Source of the DNA: Cololabis saira
Lineage: Eukaryota > Chordata > Actinopteri > Beloniformes > Belonidae
Direction: 5' to 3'
DNA: 64,000 nt
Assembly: GCF_033807715.1 (NCBI RefSeq)
Contig: NC_084606.1
Coordinates: 37,246,401-37,310,400, forward strand
Shown here piece by piece: positions 24,250 to 38,200 of this stretch. The notes below the pieces were generated by a model. It saw nothing but the letters and a program-made list of their open reading frames with translations. It made no database searches and was not told the DNA's origin. The position numbers were made by a program, and so were the translations under genes. The number at the start of each line of letters is the position of its first letter. Within the stretch, counting starts at the first letter, position 1.

Positions 24250-26340
24250 ACGTGGGAGCACCACGGATATTGTACCATGCAAAGTCAATGGGATCCGTGG
24301 TCGTGATATATACACGGATTATGACATTATTATTATTCATATATTATTCTTTGTTATAGTGGCTAAATTATGTGTTTTTGTCGCGCAAGGTACTGTTTGT
24401 TACTGTCAGTTTGTATGACCATGTTTTTAACGCTGTTTTAGCAGTGTTTTATTGAGGTTTTAATGGGAGCACCATGGATATAATACTATGCAAAGTCAAT
24501 GGGATCCGTGGTCGTGATATATACACGGATTATGACATTATTATTATTTATGTATCATTCTTTGTTATAGTGGCTAAATTATGCGTTTTTGTCGCGCAAG
24601 GTACTGTTTTTACTGTCAGTTTGTAAAAGCACGTTTTTAACGCTGTTTTAGCAGTGTTTTATTGAGGTTTTAATGGGAGCACCATGGATATAATACTATG
24701 CAAAGTCAATGGGATCCGTAGTCGTGATATATACACGGATTATGACATTATTATTATTTATATATTATTCTTTGTTATAGTGGCTAAATTATGCGTTTTT
24801 GTCGCGCAAGGTACTGTTTTTTACAGTCAGTTTGTAAAAACATGTTTTTAACACTGTTTTAGCAGTGTTTTATTGAGGTTTTAATGGGAGCACCACGGAT
24901 ATAGTACTATGCAAAGTCAATGGGATCCGTGGTCGTGATATATACAAGGATTATGACATTATTATTATTTATATATCATTGTTTGTTATAGTGGCTAAAT
25001 TATGCGTTTTTGTCGCGCAAGCTACTGATTTTTACTGTCAGTTTGTAAAAGCATGTTTTTAACGCTGTTTTAGCAGTGTTTTAATGAGGTTTTAATGGGA
25101 GCACCAAGGATATAGTACTATGCAAAGCAACCTGATCTCACAAAAATCTGTGAAATGCCCACGACCTATTTTCCATGGTACCAACACGGAAAGTGGTATA
25201 ATTCCGTGTGACCATCACGGATATAGTACTATGCAAAGTCAATGGGATCCATGGTCGTGATATATACACAGATAATGCGCACAACGTATTTTCCGTGGTA
25301 CCAACACGGAAAGTGGTATAATTCCGTGTGACCACCATGGATATAATACTATGCAAAGTCAATGTGATCCGTGGTCGTGATATATACACGGATTATGACA
25401 TTATTATTATTTATATATTATTCTTTGTTATAGTGGCTAAATTATGCGTTTTGTCGCGCAAGGTACTGTTTGTTTCTGTCAGTTTGTATGACCATGTTTT
25501 TAACGCTGTTTTAGCAGTGTTTTATTGAGGTTTTAATGGGAGCACCATGGATATAATACTATGCAAAGTCAATGGGGTCCGTGGTCGTGATATATACACG
25601 GATTATAACATTATTATTATTTATATATTATTATTTGTTATAGTGGCTAAATTATGCGTTTTTTTTCGCGCAAGCTACTGATTTTTACTGTCAGTTTGTA
25701 AAAGCCCGTTTTTAACGCTGTTTTAGCAGTGTTTTAATGAGGTTTTAATGGGAGCACCAAGGATATAGTACTATGCAAAGCAACCTGATCTCACAAAAAT
25801 CTGTGAAATGCCCACGACCTATTTTCCGTGGTACCAACGCGGAAAGTGGTATAATTCCGTGTGACCACCACGGATATAGTACTATGCAAAGTCAATGGGA
25901 TCCATGGTCGTGATATATACACGGATAATGCCCACGACCTATTTTCCGTGGTACCAACACGGAAAGTGGTATAATTCCGTGTGACCACCATGGAGATAGT
26001 ACTATGCAAAGTCAATGGGATCCATGGTCGTGATATATACACGGATAATGCCCACGACCTATTTTCCGTGGTACCAACACGGAAAGTGGTATAATTCCGT
26101 GTGACCACCACGGATATAGTACTATGCAAAGTCAATGGGATCCGTGGTCGTGATTTATACACGGATTATGACATTATTATTATTTATATATTATTCTTTG
26201 TTATAGTGGCTAAATTATGAGTTTTTGTCGCGCAAGGTACTGTTTGTTACTTTCAGTTTGTAAAAGCATGTTTTTAACGCTGTTTTAGCAGTGTTTTATT
26301 GAGGTTTTAATGGGAGCACCACGGATATAGTACTATGCGA
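24250..26340. repeat. Tandem arrays in the left arm (about 211-bp and 120-bp units)
   Basis: Units starting TGGGAGCACCATGGATATAA repeat about every 211 bp at 24,253, 24,463, 24,674 and 24,886 and again further on. Between 25,200 and 26,160 shorter units (TTTTCCGTGGTACCAACACG) repeat about every 120 bp. The right arm has only one such unit (39,780-40,080), so the expansion occurred in the left arm alone. Long open frames here only mirror the repeat. Confidence 0.88.
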
Positions 26341-27151
26341 AGTCAATGGGATCCGTCACCCGATTTGACTGCTGTCATACCATTGAATGAAGGACAAAAC
26401 GATAACAATCATCCCATAGATATGGGCCAGTAGGGCCCTACTCTACCTACTAATAGGCGCAGGAGGCTGTTATCGCCCCTTTCTATGGCTAACCCCATGT
26501 TATTAATGCTCAGTAGGCACAGAAGTTTTGATATGAAGCTCATACCTCACCTCCCTTTTTTATGTATTTAGCTAGAATTTTAAAACCTGAACAATAGAAT
26601 TCAACGTAAAATGCCGGATCTTGTCCATTAAAAACAATACTTTTTGGAACATAGTGTAACGACCACAGATAAGATAAGGCCTTGCCCGCCTGGGCAACAC
26701 ATCAGCATTTGGCCGACTGGTTATTGCAGTTGACTGTGGTTTGGGAGACTGTGGTTCGAGACACGCTCTGGGCACGACTTGTTCGCCACAGTATTTTCCT
26801 CATTGTGTTATGGTTTTCTTTTAATGGCCGGGTTTCCCAGATCCAACCTCTCTTAAGGATTTAAGAGAGGTTCAAAGAAGGTTTCAGCTAAGAGAGAACC
26901 CTAAGATACGGGTGTTTCCCAGATGACTTCTTAACACCGTCCTTTAGTTTCACTCTTTCAGAAGCTCTTTGGAGGAGCTGTCCGGCTCTGAAACCAAATC
27001 AATCGATGCCAGGCAAATCGATCACCGATCACTATCAGCGCATTTTCACACGCAGCACTGCTACCTAACGCACTAATTCCCTGCTGCCTGTGCGTTATGT
27101 GTGTTATAATGAAAAACTAAGATGATAAATATACTTCAATGACCCTTTTTC

Positions 27152-27850
27152 ATGGTGAAAACAAGACGGCAACTAAATAAGAATTATCTGGGTAAGAGAA
27201 TAATGAGGAAATGTATTATTTTGTTATTAAATGTGAAAGATGGACGAATTAGGACAAATTGTCTTAACGAACAGCATATAGGACCACATTGTATTCTCGT
27301 GACTAGTAAAACAGAATCCTTGACCTCAAAAAAATATTCTGAAGTTTATTTAGCTGCCTTTTTCACTATTAAACAGAATATTGCATTTATCAACGTTGAA
27401 TTTGCGGATGTTTGGAGACACACGGCGGGTGTGTGGAGACGCGCAGCTGGTGGCTCACCTGCCAACATGGAGCTCACGCCAGATGAAGAGAAGGTGATGG
27501 CCATAATTGGCAAGACGGCATCTGAGGGCATTGAGGGCGGGGTAGATGTCCTGGGGAACGAGGGGCTGTCGGAACCGGTGGATGAGCCATCTGGGAGCGG
27601 GGACAGACCAGCACCACCAACCTCCCCGCCCCCGGCTCCAAGTACCGAATCCGAGGTATACGTCGCCCTACACCCACTCCCGCCTGTCCCCGAGCTCCAA
27701 CCTGCACCAGCAAGAACCGGCGTCCGCATGCGGGGTGGCCGCACACAGCGGCCTGCTATCACCACCTGCACCTGCAGCGAGACGCTGGTGGACCTGGAGA
27801 GGGAGAAGCTCGGAGTGCTGCGGCGCATGGAAGAGGGCGACGAATCATGA
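27152..27850 (+). pseudogene. Harbinger Myb/SANT-like partner protein, C-terminal part
   Basis: Harbinger elements need a DNA-binding Myb-like partner besides the transposase. The supportable part is from about 27,467, MELTPDEEKVMAIIG, then a proline-rich middle, and a final helix EREKLGVLRRMEEGDES. The ELTPDEEKVMAIIGK segment is typical of the linker after the Myb domain in fish proteins of this type. The Myb domain is absent: the first 100 residues look unrelated and AT-rich. Stop at 27,848-27,850. Confidence 0.55.
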
Positions 27851-28322
27851 TATTGATTCATTTCCTGACATGTGTTTATATTCATGGTTGAATTAAACTT
27901 GGTTCTCTTTTCATTCTTGTGTTGTGTGATTCACAGGGGTTTCAAAATTACACAGAGGGTCCCTGTGAATTGACCATTTTATTGATGAGTACTCAGGCCA
28001 AGTGTGTGCGTAATGTACGCTTTACGCATGACACACGCGCCTCTTCCAGCCAAAACCACATGTAAACTCCCGAACACTTTCAAGAATACTTTGCTTTAAT
28101 GTTCAATGCTACACCTTCAAAGCACTGAAAAAGCACTGAAACCTTGCAGCAATAAAGTATTCTTGAAAGTTAGTGGCGGAGTTTAGTAGTTTTTAGACAG
28201 TTATGGGTGGTGTGGTGATAGTGGGTTTATTGATGTTTTTTTTTTTTTCTTAATGTTTGGGGATTAGGGGAGTTGGTTGGTGCTCAGCTGACTGCTTGGT
28301 GACTGGTGAAAGGGAAGTGAAA

Positions 28323-28634
28323 TCAGAAAAACAGGTCGATGAGCTCCCGTCTTCTCTGGACACCGACTTGGTGGAGTGCTGCTCGGGCATCGTTCGGAGG
28401 TCCGGGGAGGTCCGGGGACCGGAGGTCCGGGGAGGTCCAGGGACCGGAGGTCCGGGGAGGTCCGGGGGCCGGAGGTCCGGGGAGGTCCGGGGAGGTCCGA
28501 GGACCGGAGGTCCGGGGAGGTCCGTGGGCCGGAGGTCCGGGGACCGGAGGTGGGGCATCGTCGTCTTCAGAATCCGCGTCCTCATCCAAGGGAGGCGGCT
28601 CATCTGGTCCGGCGCGCACAGTCATGTGGAGCAT
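28323..28634 (-). pseudogene. Harbinger transposase C-terminal remnant with proline-rich repeat
   Basis: On the minus strand the frame has an acidic stretch (DEDADSEDDDAPPP), then repeated GPPRTSGPRTSPDLP units, and ends RRRELIDLFF. An acidic linker with a final aromatic helix is what I expect at the tail of a HARBI1-like transposase, but the catalytic part is missing. The repeat units come from the minisatellite at 28,395-28,555. Confidence 0.4.
28395..28555. repeat. GGTCCGGG minisatellite
   Basis: GGAGGTCCGGGGACC-type units in tandem, GC-rich and purine-biased on the plus strand. Confidence 0.9.
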
Positions 28635-29299
28635 GGCGGTGACTATGATGACACCACAACTCTTGGCAGGTGACAGGCGCAGCTCCCCCGATGAAGCCCT
28701 GAAGCATTTTTGAGTGTGGTACTTTATCTCATATATGCACGCAGATGTGGGATGTGTGCAGACAAATTATGGTAAATGATGATCCTTTTATTTTTGCGTA
28801 ATGCATAAAACATATACAGGAACACACTAGTTATTCCTTATTTTTCTTTTTTTTCCCCTTTGCTGTCACCAATGAATGCTAAACAATATAAATCTAAAGT
28901 ATAAAATAAATCAAAATTTGTGCTGGCTGCATTGTTTTAATATCTCATTGCTTGGTGTGATATTGATTTGCCTGACGCGGCTGGATCTGTGAGTCTTTGT
29001 TCACTAAGATGGTTGTAAAGACTGGGTAAGCAGCATCTTTCATTTCCTTCTTAATGAAAGATATACTTAAGCTAAGAGCAACTCTGGGAAACGCGATTTT
29101 CTTTCACAGGCTCCTTAAGAAGGTTTGAAAGAAGCCTTTCGCTGTTAAGAACTACTTAACTGATCTGGGAAACCCGGCCAATATCTTTAACATTTCTAAA
29201 CACAAAAACACGAAAGTGTCCTTGATAATTCAATAATACAATAGGTTAATGTTAAGGACATCCGTTTTAATTAGTTCTCCTTCGATTATAACATGTTAT

Positions 29300-30230
29300 T
29301 AATACTCAGTAGGCACAGGAGGTTTGTTATTTATTGTCATGAGGCCTATTTCTTGTCTTTTTTTGCACAGTTCACTAACGCCTTTAGCTAGGAGGCTGAA
29401 ATTCTAGACTCTGTATCAGGAGGGGACTTTCATCCACTGTGCGGATTTTCAGATCTGTGTGACCTTCGGAAGTGTCAAAGGTCACCGCGTCTGTTGCTTT
29501 TCGGGCCTGCAAAGACTATTTCGTGTCTTTTTTTGCATAGTTCACTAACGCCTTGAGCTAGGAGGCTGAAATTCTAGACTCTGTATCAGAAGGGGACTCT
29601 CATCCACTGTGCCGAATTTCAGATCTGTGTGACCTTCGGAAGTGCCAAAGGTCACCGTGTGTGGTGCCTATTTCGGGCCTTTTTCGTGTGTTTTTTCAAT
29701 AATTCACTAACCCTTTGAGCTGGGAGGCTGATTTTTGAATATGTTGCAATGCAGAAGGCCCTTTGCTAGGATACTTTGGTCCAGTGGCTGTACAACTTCC
29801 ACAGAGCCAGTTGGCGTTGCAGAGGGTTCACAGAGTTGAGACTTGGCAAGCCCAATCTAGGCCCCATATGGAGGCCACAGGTCAAGTTTTACTTGGTTTG
29901 GTCAAATGTTGTGGCAACGGTGTCCGTTACGAATGTTGGAAAAGGTGACGTTTCAAAGCCCCGCCCATCGAAAAGTACAGGTCCGATCTGCACCAAACTA
30001 ACGTCTGTCTGATCAGGGGATGCCCCCAAACAACATATACAAAATTTCAGATTTCTGTTACTTCTGCAACAGTGTTTCCTCCAAAACGTTCTGGCTGGTT
30101 AGGAGGGTGTAGAAAGCTCTAGCTCTGAGAGCCTCCTGACTAATGGAACAGGGCCTATTTTGTGTCTTTTTTTGCATAGTTCACTAACGCCTTTAGCTAG
30201 GAGGCTGAATTTTCAATAATAATAATAATA
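29300..30230. other. Centre of the inverted-arm element
   Basis: Unique core between the two arms. A phrase with TTCACTAACGCC and GCTAGGAGGCTGAA recurs at 29,370, 29,540, 29,700 and 30,180. No gene is supportable. Confidence 0.6.
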
Positions 30231-30681
30231 ATAATTCAATAATCTCCATAATCAAAGGAGAACTAATTAAAATTAATCCTTAACATGAACCTATTGTATT
30301 ATTGAATTAACAAGGACACTTTCGTGTTTTTTTTTTTTTTTTAAACTTTATTTTTAAAGATTTTTATATTTTTGACATTACAAGTAAAATGTAACAATGA
30401 CATAAAATTAAAAGCAAAGCAAAATAAAAGAAAGAAAAATAACAAAAGTGCACAGATTGTAACAACAGGTCAGGTCGGTGAGCCACTCTGAAATCAACAG
30501 CAAAGGAAAAGCCACATGGCAAGCATTGGAAGTTCACCTCCATCAAAAGTCCCAAACATAAAGTCCCAGGCCATCAGTCACACATACATATATACCGACA
30601 GAGAGGGATGTGAAGAACCTGTTTATCTTCATAAACCTTACATTATCACAAAGATGTACACACAACTCTACACCCTCTTCT

Positions 30682-33600
30682 TCACCCATCAAAATAAGAT
30701 GACCACTTCCACCAGTAAGTATTAAATTTACCCATATTGAGGTTCAAGGAGAAAGTTATTTTTTCCATGATATATATCTCATTCATAATTCCTGTCCATT
30801 CCTCTTTTGTCGGGGGCTCTTTGGTCAGCCACCTCCTTGTTAGAGCTTTTTTACTGGCTGCTAACATTATTATTTTTTTTTTTTTTTTACCTTGTCTGCA
30901 CACATATTATTGATTGATACCATGACGGTAGAAACCAAAAGTGTATATATGTGCATTATTACTATATGTAATATATACATATATATACGCACACATATGC
31001 GTACACATACATAAATATACACATACAAACCCAGTGTTTTTTTTTTTGTTTTTTTTTTTTGGGGGGGGGAGGGGGTGGGGGGGGGGGGGTGACGACATCC
31101 ACTGCCAATCCAGGAAGCAGGAACACACGGAGACACACGTCAAGCACTGGAAATCTGCAACAAAAAACCACAAACAAAGCACGAAACCGGCACGGAGCCA
31201 ACCAAAACACGAACATTATTTTAAACAGGTATTTGTCACTCGGGTCAAGTGTGGCAGGGATATTCCCAAGATACATTATTTTGAAATCCTGTGTGATCTG
31301 CAAACCCAATATTGAATTGGTTATACTTATTATATCCCCCCAGTAGGGCTGGATCGTTGGGCAGTCCCAGAAGATGTGGAAATGATCTGCCTGGGGGTTT
31401 CCACACTCCCGCCAGCATTGTCCACTTCCTGGCTGATTCTGTGGATGTTTCATTTTTGGAGTGATAAAAAATCTGACCATGTTTTTCCACGCAAATTCCC
31501 TCCATAGTCCCGAACTCGACGTGCTCAATTGGGTTTTACAGATGTTTGACCAATCCTCGTCTGATATTTCTATTTTAGCTTCCTTCTCCCATTTATGTTT
31601 AATATAAAGTGTGGAGTTCCCAATTTGAGATTGTAAACATGCGTATAGTCTAGCAATTATTTTTCTGATGGACTTGGATTTATATGAGTTGATCAAAATA
31701 TGTATTAGATCTATGTTACACTCTTCTGTTGTTTTTATATTACTGTTATAATGGGCTCTAACCTGAAGGTACCTATAGAAGTCATGTTTTTCTAAATTAT
31801 ATCTATCTTTTAGTGTTTGGAAACTTTCTAATACTCCTTTAACAGAGATGAGGCAGTATGTAGTTATTCCTTGAAGGGACCAGTGTTTGTATCTCCCATC
31901 CATCTGAGCAGGTTTAAAATCTTTATCATGTGTCACCCATCTTAATAGTTTTATCTGTTTTTCCAATTTATGTTTGCGACATTCCCCAAACCATATGTTT
32001 ATGGGCGTTTTTGTCCAGCAGTTTAATTTTCCTTTTTGTTGTAGGTATTGAGTTCTGTCTCCAAGCAGTGTCTGGAGGGGGATGTCCAGTTGGGACAAGT
32101 CTAGGTCCTTCCATTTAGCGCTGTAATTTGGATCACACCAATAAATCAGATATCTCAATTGTGCCGCTTTGTAGTAGTTCTCCATGTTTGGCAAAGACAG
32201 TCCCCCTTCTTCTTTAGTTAGTTGCAAAGTGTTATATCTAACCCTGGGTTTTAGGCCTCTCCATATGAAAACAGAGAACATTCTTTTCCACTCGATAAAT
32301 TGTTTAAGTGATATTTCTATGGGTATTGATTGGAAGAGAAAAAGTAAACGGGGTAAGATGTTCATTTTAATGATGTCTATCCTGTTATGCAGGTCTAATG
32401 GTAACAAGGTCCATCTATTTAAATCTGTTTTAATATCTTTAGTAATTGTCAGGTAATTTGTAGCATAAATGGTGGATAAATCCTTTGGAATTTTAATTCC
32501 CAGATATTTAATGGTGTCGTTATCCCATTTGAAGTTATAAAGGGTGTAGATATGCGGTGCAGGTCTGTAATTGTAGGAGAGGATCTGTGTTTTGTGTGTA
32601 TTTAGTTTATACCCAGAGATACGACCAAAGGTTTTCATACAGGACATTAATTTGGGAAGGCTCAAATCTGGCTGGGAGAGAGTGACCAGTATGTCATCTG
32701 CAAAGAGGCAAGTTTTGTATTCAATCCCTTGAATCCGAATTCCTTGGATTGATTGATCCTCTCTGATTGCCTGCGCCAGAGGCTCAATGAATAGAGCGAA
32801 TAGGGCCGGACTCAGAGGGCATCCCTGTCTGCAGCCTCTTCCAAGTAGCACATGGTTAGATAAACTGCCATTTATTTTTATTCTTGCAGTGGGTAATTTG
32901 TACAGCTTTTTAAAAATTAGGATTACTGAACTGTTAAAACCAAATCGTTGCAGCGTTAAGTATAAATATTTCTAGCTGACAGAATCAAATGCCTTTTCAG
33001 CGTCAAGGCTCAGAGCAATAGATTTATCCTTGTTTTTACTCATATGGTCAACTAAGTGTAAGGCCCGTCTTGTATTATCATGTGTTTGTCTATTTTTAAG
33101 AAATCCAGTTTGATCTTCGTCTATTAAATCTGGAATTATGTTTTCCAATCTTTTTGCAATTATTGAAGCAAACAGTTTGTAGTCTACATTCAAAATAGAG
33201 ATTGGTCTGTAGGAGCTGCATTCAAATTTGTCTTTACCCATCTTTGGGATTACAGTAATGATTGCTTGTCTCCAGGATGTGGGCGTTTCTTCCCCTTTAA
33301 GGATAGAGTTAAAGCAATTCAGTAATGTTGGTGATAGAATTTCCCTGAACGTTTTGTACCATTCCGCTGGGTATCCGTCCACACCCGGCATTTTGTTTGT
33401 TTTAAGTCTTGAAATGGCATCATCCAATTCCTGTTTTGTTATTTCATCCGTCATTATTTTATTCTGTACTGTACCAATGGATGGCAGATCCAATGAATTT
33501 AGAAAGTCTGTAATGTTTGAACATCCGGCATCCTCCGGTTGTGCGTACAAGTCTTTATAATAATTTTCAAAGGAATGTTGTATTTCTTCCAGTTTATGGC

Positions 33601-34834
33601 ATAATCTTCCAGACTGTGGGTCTTTGATTTTGTAAATTGATCTTTCATCTTGTTGCTTTTTTATCCTCCAGGCTAATAATTTTTTAGCTCTCGGCCCGTT
33701 ATCGTAATATCTTTGTTTAATGAATTTAGCTTTCGTCTCCTCTGAACTAACATATATTTTATTTAAGCTTTGTTTGGTCAGGTTTATCTGGTCCAGGATT
33801 TGTGGGTCGTTCGTTTCCATATGTTTGATTTCTAGAATTTTCAATTTGTGTAATAGATCGTTTAATTGTTTTTGTCTGGCCTTCTTTTTAATGGAAGACC
33901 ACATTATGAGCTTCCCCCTGATCACTGCCTTAGCCGCATCCCAAGCATTACCTGGAGACACCTCATCATTGTCATTGTATTGTAGATATTCCTTAAATTC
34001 CTTTTCAATGTATTTTATACACTCAGGGTCATTTAATAGACTAGTATTAAGCCTCCATGTCGAAGTTTTAACTTCAGTGTCCAGATGTAGGGAAAGATAC
34101 ACACCTGCATGGTCTGATATATCCTTGACCCCTATTTCGCAGGTTATAACTCTATGTCTGTCCGAATGAAACAAAAAAAAATAGTCAAGCCTTGAATATA
34201 CACTGTGTGGGTGGGAGAAAAATGTGAACTGTCTTTTTGTTGGATGGATTTCCCTCCAAATATCCATCATACCAGCTTCAAAAAGGAACTTTTTAACAGT
34301 GATTGTCTCTGGGTTTATTCTCTTTGTAACGTTGGTAGAGTCAAGGGAGGGTTGCATTTGTATATTCCAGTCCCCACCACAAATAAGAACCCCCGAAGTC
34401 TCATCAGTGATTATATTAAATATTTTCTTTATAAGCAAAGTATCGTTACCTGGGGGTCTATATACGTTTAACAGTGTCACTGGTTTATGATCGATATATC
34501 CATTTACTATAACGTATCTTCCCTCTGTATCTGTTATCTGTTTTGTTAATTGGAATGTTATTTTATTCGAAATTAATATTGCAACACCTGTAGCTTGACC
34601 GTGCTTGTAAGAAGAGTAGAAAGTATTCTTAAATCCAAAGAGCTTCAGCTTCTCATGTTCCTTATCACTAAGATGAGTTTCCTGCCAAAATATTATATGC
34701 TGTTTCTCTCTTTTCATCTTAGTTATTAATTTCTTCCTTTTGATGGGGTTTTGTAATCCATTAACATTTAAAGTGATTACACTGTACTCTTGATATGGCA
34801 TTCTATCCCTTAAATCCACACACATTATGCTCAC
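30682..34834 (-). pseudogene. L1 ORF2 protein, one nonsense codon and one insertion
   Basis: Endonuclease plus reverse transcriptase. From the N-terminus: LNVNGLQNPIKRKK, WQETHLSDKEH, CGGDWNIQ and SDHAGVYL of the APE domain; then PGVDGYPAEWYK, YRPISILNVDYKL, LSLDAEKAFDSV, GCRQGCPLSP and the catalytic FADD near 32,700. After that come the cysteine-rich end GSGQCWRECG with HIFWDC, and the WWKWSSYFDG tail at 30,682. A TAG at 32,972-32,974 follows AFDSVS in the RT, where a Trp codon TGG would be expected. The 340-bp insert at 30,872-31,211 interrupts the last 10 percent. Apart from these, the frame is open for 1,267 codons. Confidence 0.9.
30872..31211 (-). mobile_element. 340-bp poly(A)-tailed retroinsert in L1 ORF2
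   Basis: AACATTATT lies at both borders (30,863-30,871 and 31,212-31,220). The left border carries a T-run (an A-tail on the minus strand) right at the duplication. These are marks of L1-type target-primed insertion. The body includes a T/G homopolymer block (31,037-31,090) and a short unmatched sequence; its source gene or SINE was not recognised. Removing it restores the L1 frame. Confidence 0.8.
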
Positions 34835-35248
34835 CTAATGACCTGGAAACGAAAACAAAAAACATCTGTGCAACACAACAAGACATCTGAACAAAATAGA
34901 CCTCCAAAAGTGAAGTAATAAGATAACTTCGGAACAGGGAGAGGAAGCCTCTTAATAGAGGGCCCCTCCAAATGCGCTCTGACATCCTCGTTTGAGAGTT
35001 ATCAGAACACATTGTGGCCGCTGGTGCAGTGTCGGTCAACCAGAATATGCGGTCTTAGAAATATTTTTCAAAGTTACTCCAAAGCTAAGAACATTCAACT
35101 CTTTTAATCATATTAAAAATGCACACTTAAAAAAAAAAGGTATTGATCAGGCAATGCTTAACTGCTGAATGTCTTTTCAATAACTGACAAATTAGTCTCA
35201 TATGGACCGGTGAGTTGTTCTTTGTCTTTAATTACTCACGGGTACCCC

Positions 35249-38200
35249 TCAGGCTGTCTCCTCCTCTCGTGCAAGGGTATTTCGAAACCTCTGAAGCTTC
35301 TCCCGGGCTCGCTCAATGTCCGCGTTGCGGCTCCGGCGTCTCGTGGGTCCGCGGAGCTCCCAGCTGTTTCCCCCTGGGCTCCTGCGGGGCGCAGCCGCTG
35401 CGCGCGTCCGCGGCGCGCCGTCGGCTGCTGCGTCCTGGTTAGATCCTCCATCAGCTGGTAGTATCCCCCTCCTCAGCAGGTCCTCCGTTGCCTCTCCAAT
35501 GTTGTTGTAAGTTATGGTTTTTTCTTCATAAAAGACTCGGAGTTTTGCAGGTGCCGGTGTCTGAAACCTAAGTCCTTTTTCTTTTAACACCTTTCTCAGC
35601 GGTGCGAACTCTTTTCTTTTCTTCATAATTTCAACCGGGTAGTCGTGGTCGAAATAAACTCTCTTTCCGTTGAGAAGAAGTTCTTTTTTCCTCCATGCGT
35701 TGGTCAGAACCAGTTCTTTGGTTCTATAAACTAGGAAACAAGCGATCATGGATCTGGGGGCTGCTTGCGGGGGAGGCTTGGGCCCGAGCGACCTATGACA
35801 GCGTTGTATTTTAAGATCAATGTCTGTGAGGGATAACTCTGACTTGATAAACTTCTCCAGAAACTCACAGGCATTATCGCCTTCCACCCCCTCGGGAACC
35901 CCGAAAATGCGCATGTTGTTCCTCCGGGAGCGCGCTTCTAGGTCTGTTAATTTAGATTGGATGCGTTCTTGCTCCTGCAGAACCTGCAGCAGCACATCCT
36001 TTGAAGCGGCGCTCCACTCTTCAACTTCAGCCACGCGTCTCTCTGCTTCATCCATCCTGGATTCCGTGTTCTTCAGTTCGGCCCCAATCTCACTCAGCTT
36101 CTGGTTGACTTCTTTTCTAAAGTCCCCCAGCTCTTCCTTCATGTCTCTTTTAATAGTTTCGCGAAAAGAGTTCAATTCCTTCTTCATGTCCGTGTGTCCT
36201 GCTTTACAGTTTTTTACGATTGTTTACACACTAAAATAAAAATTTACACACAATTTGCGAAATTCTACTCCAAGGAGCAAAACATCTCCACAGATTTGCA
36301 CAACATTACACACAATGTCTGCTTCACCCTTTTTGCAAAACATTACACACAGTGATTTGTAAAACTCTACACACATTTTCACACCTTAGACACAGATAAG
36401 GATTGTGAGGTTACTTTCTTGTCATTACAAAGCCCCGGATTGCCAATGACCACACTCATGAACAAATTGGATAATCACATCCACCAGGTGTGGAAGCACA
36501 CATGTGCTAATTTGAAAACGCAGCACTCAGGTGTGCTATAAAAGGCAGCAGGTGAGTTGTCTTCAACAAAAATGGAAGGAGCTATGAGAAGAAGAAGAGT
36601 GAGAATGAGAGGGGGAGCTCAAAGAGGAGATGAAGGAGGTAGAGGAAGAGGAGATGAAGGAGGTAGAGGAAGAGGAGAAGAAGGAGGTAGAGGAGGAGGC
36701 CCAGGTAGAGGAAGAGGAGATGAAGGAGGTAGAGGAGGAGGCCCAGGTAGAGGAAGAGGAGATGAAGGAGGTAGAGGAGGAGGCCCAGGTAGAGGAAGAG
36801 GAGAAGGAGGTAGAGGAGGAGGCCCAGGTAGAGGAAGAGGCCCAGGTAGAGGAAGAGGAGAAGGAGGTAGAGGAGGAGGCCCAGGTAGAGGAAGAGGCCC
36901 AGGTAGAGGAAGAGGAGAAGGAGGTAGAGGAGGAGGCCCAGGTAGAGGAAGAGGAGAAGAAGGACTTGAAGAGTTGATAGAACCTGAACAAAGAAGACGA
37001 GGACCAAATTTGACTCTTGAAATCCGTGCAACACTTATTGACCATGTCATCAACCATGGACTGACACTGATGGAAGCTGGACAAAGAGTTCAACCTAATC
37101 TCAGCAGAAATACTGTTGCGTCAGTATTTCGGACATTTCGTCGAGAAAACAGGTAAGCTAACCAAACTGTACATTGAAACTGAATCTTGCTATACTTATC
37201 ATCAATATTGTTTACTATGAAATTTGACAGTAGGCTGCATGTGTATTTTTATAGATATATATATATTTTTTTTACATAGGATTGAGGGTCGAGGACACCA
37301 AGGTGGAAGGCGCCCTATGTTCACTCGTGCACAAGAGGCTGCCATTGTGAACATGGTTTTGACCAATAATTGTATCAGGCTGCGAGAAATCCAAGCCAAT
37401 ATCATCAATGATGACCATATTTTCAATAACATCCAACGAGTCTCTCTGTCAACATTGGGTCGAATCCTCAAGAAAAATCAAATAAAGATGAAACAACTGT
37501 ATCGGGTACCATTTGACAGAAATTCAGAGCGAGTGAAACATCTGCACAATGAGTATGTGGAGGTATGTATTGTTCATCTTACTATGGTGTGGTATTGTGC
37601 ACTGCTCATAATGTTCTGGCACAAAAAATACTGTGCAATACATATCGAATAACATCCTATTGTCTTTTACTGTGTTTCAGAGAGTCTTGCAAATGGATGC
37701 AGAAGAAATTCAGCATGAATTTATATATGTGGATGAGGCTGGATTTAACCTTGCAAAAACAAGAAGAAGAGGGAGAAACGTAATTGGACACAGGGCAATC
37801 ACCAATGTGCCAGGGCAGCGAGGGGGTAACATCACCCTTTGTGCTGCTATTTCACAAAATGGGGTCCTCCACCACCATGCAAATCTGGGACCCTATAATA
37901 CAAATCTAATACTTGTATTTCTTGACAGACTGCGTGAGATTGTCACAGCAAACCAAGTGGACCAAATGCGGTACATTGTCGTTTGGGACAATGTCTCATT
38001 CCATCGGGCTGCTCTGGTCCAGAATTGGTTCCATGAGCACCCTGACTTTGAAGTCTTATACCTTCCCCCTTACTCCCCCTTCCTGAATCCGATAGAAGAG
38101 TTTTTTTCAGCATGGCGGTGGAAGGTGTACGACCTGCGGCCCTATGACCGTTTGCCCCTCATTCAGGCCATGGAGCAGGCCTGTGATGATATGGAAGCAG

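Larger units (their letters stand above)
26826..29179. mobile_element. PIF/Harbinger-like element, copy 3 (2.35 kb)
   Basis: GGCCGGGTTTCCCAGATC inverted ends, with AAT at 26,823-26,825 and 29,180-29,182. Without it, the left arm of the surrounding element matches the right arm (39,285-39,320) continuously, which confirms the boundaries. It keeps parts of both Harbinger genes: a Myb/SANT-partner tail on the plus strand and a transposase tail on the minus strand. Confidence 0.9.

Noticed and set aside
25138..26162. Minus-strand frames with repeated SRPWIPLTLHS units
   Set aside because: Follow the 120-bp tandem repeat exactly and show no domain.
30962..31210. C-terminal extension of the L1 ORF2 frame with a poly-Pro segment
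   Set aside because: It is translation through the 340-bp retroinsert; the real C-terminus is at 30,682-30,862.
32787..34490. Several plus-strand frames within the L1
   Set aside because: Antisense shadows of ORF2; composition follows the reverse strand.
36563..37093. Minus-strand Ser-, Leu- and Pro-rich frames and a plus-strand Glu/Val-rich frame
   Set aside because: Shadows of the purine-rich minisatellite in the transposase exon.
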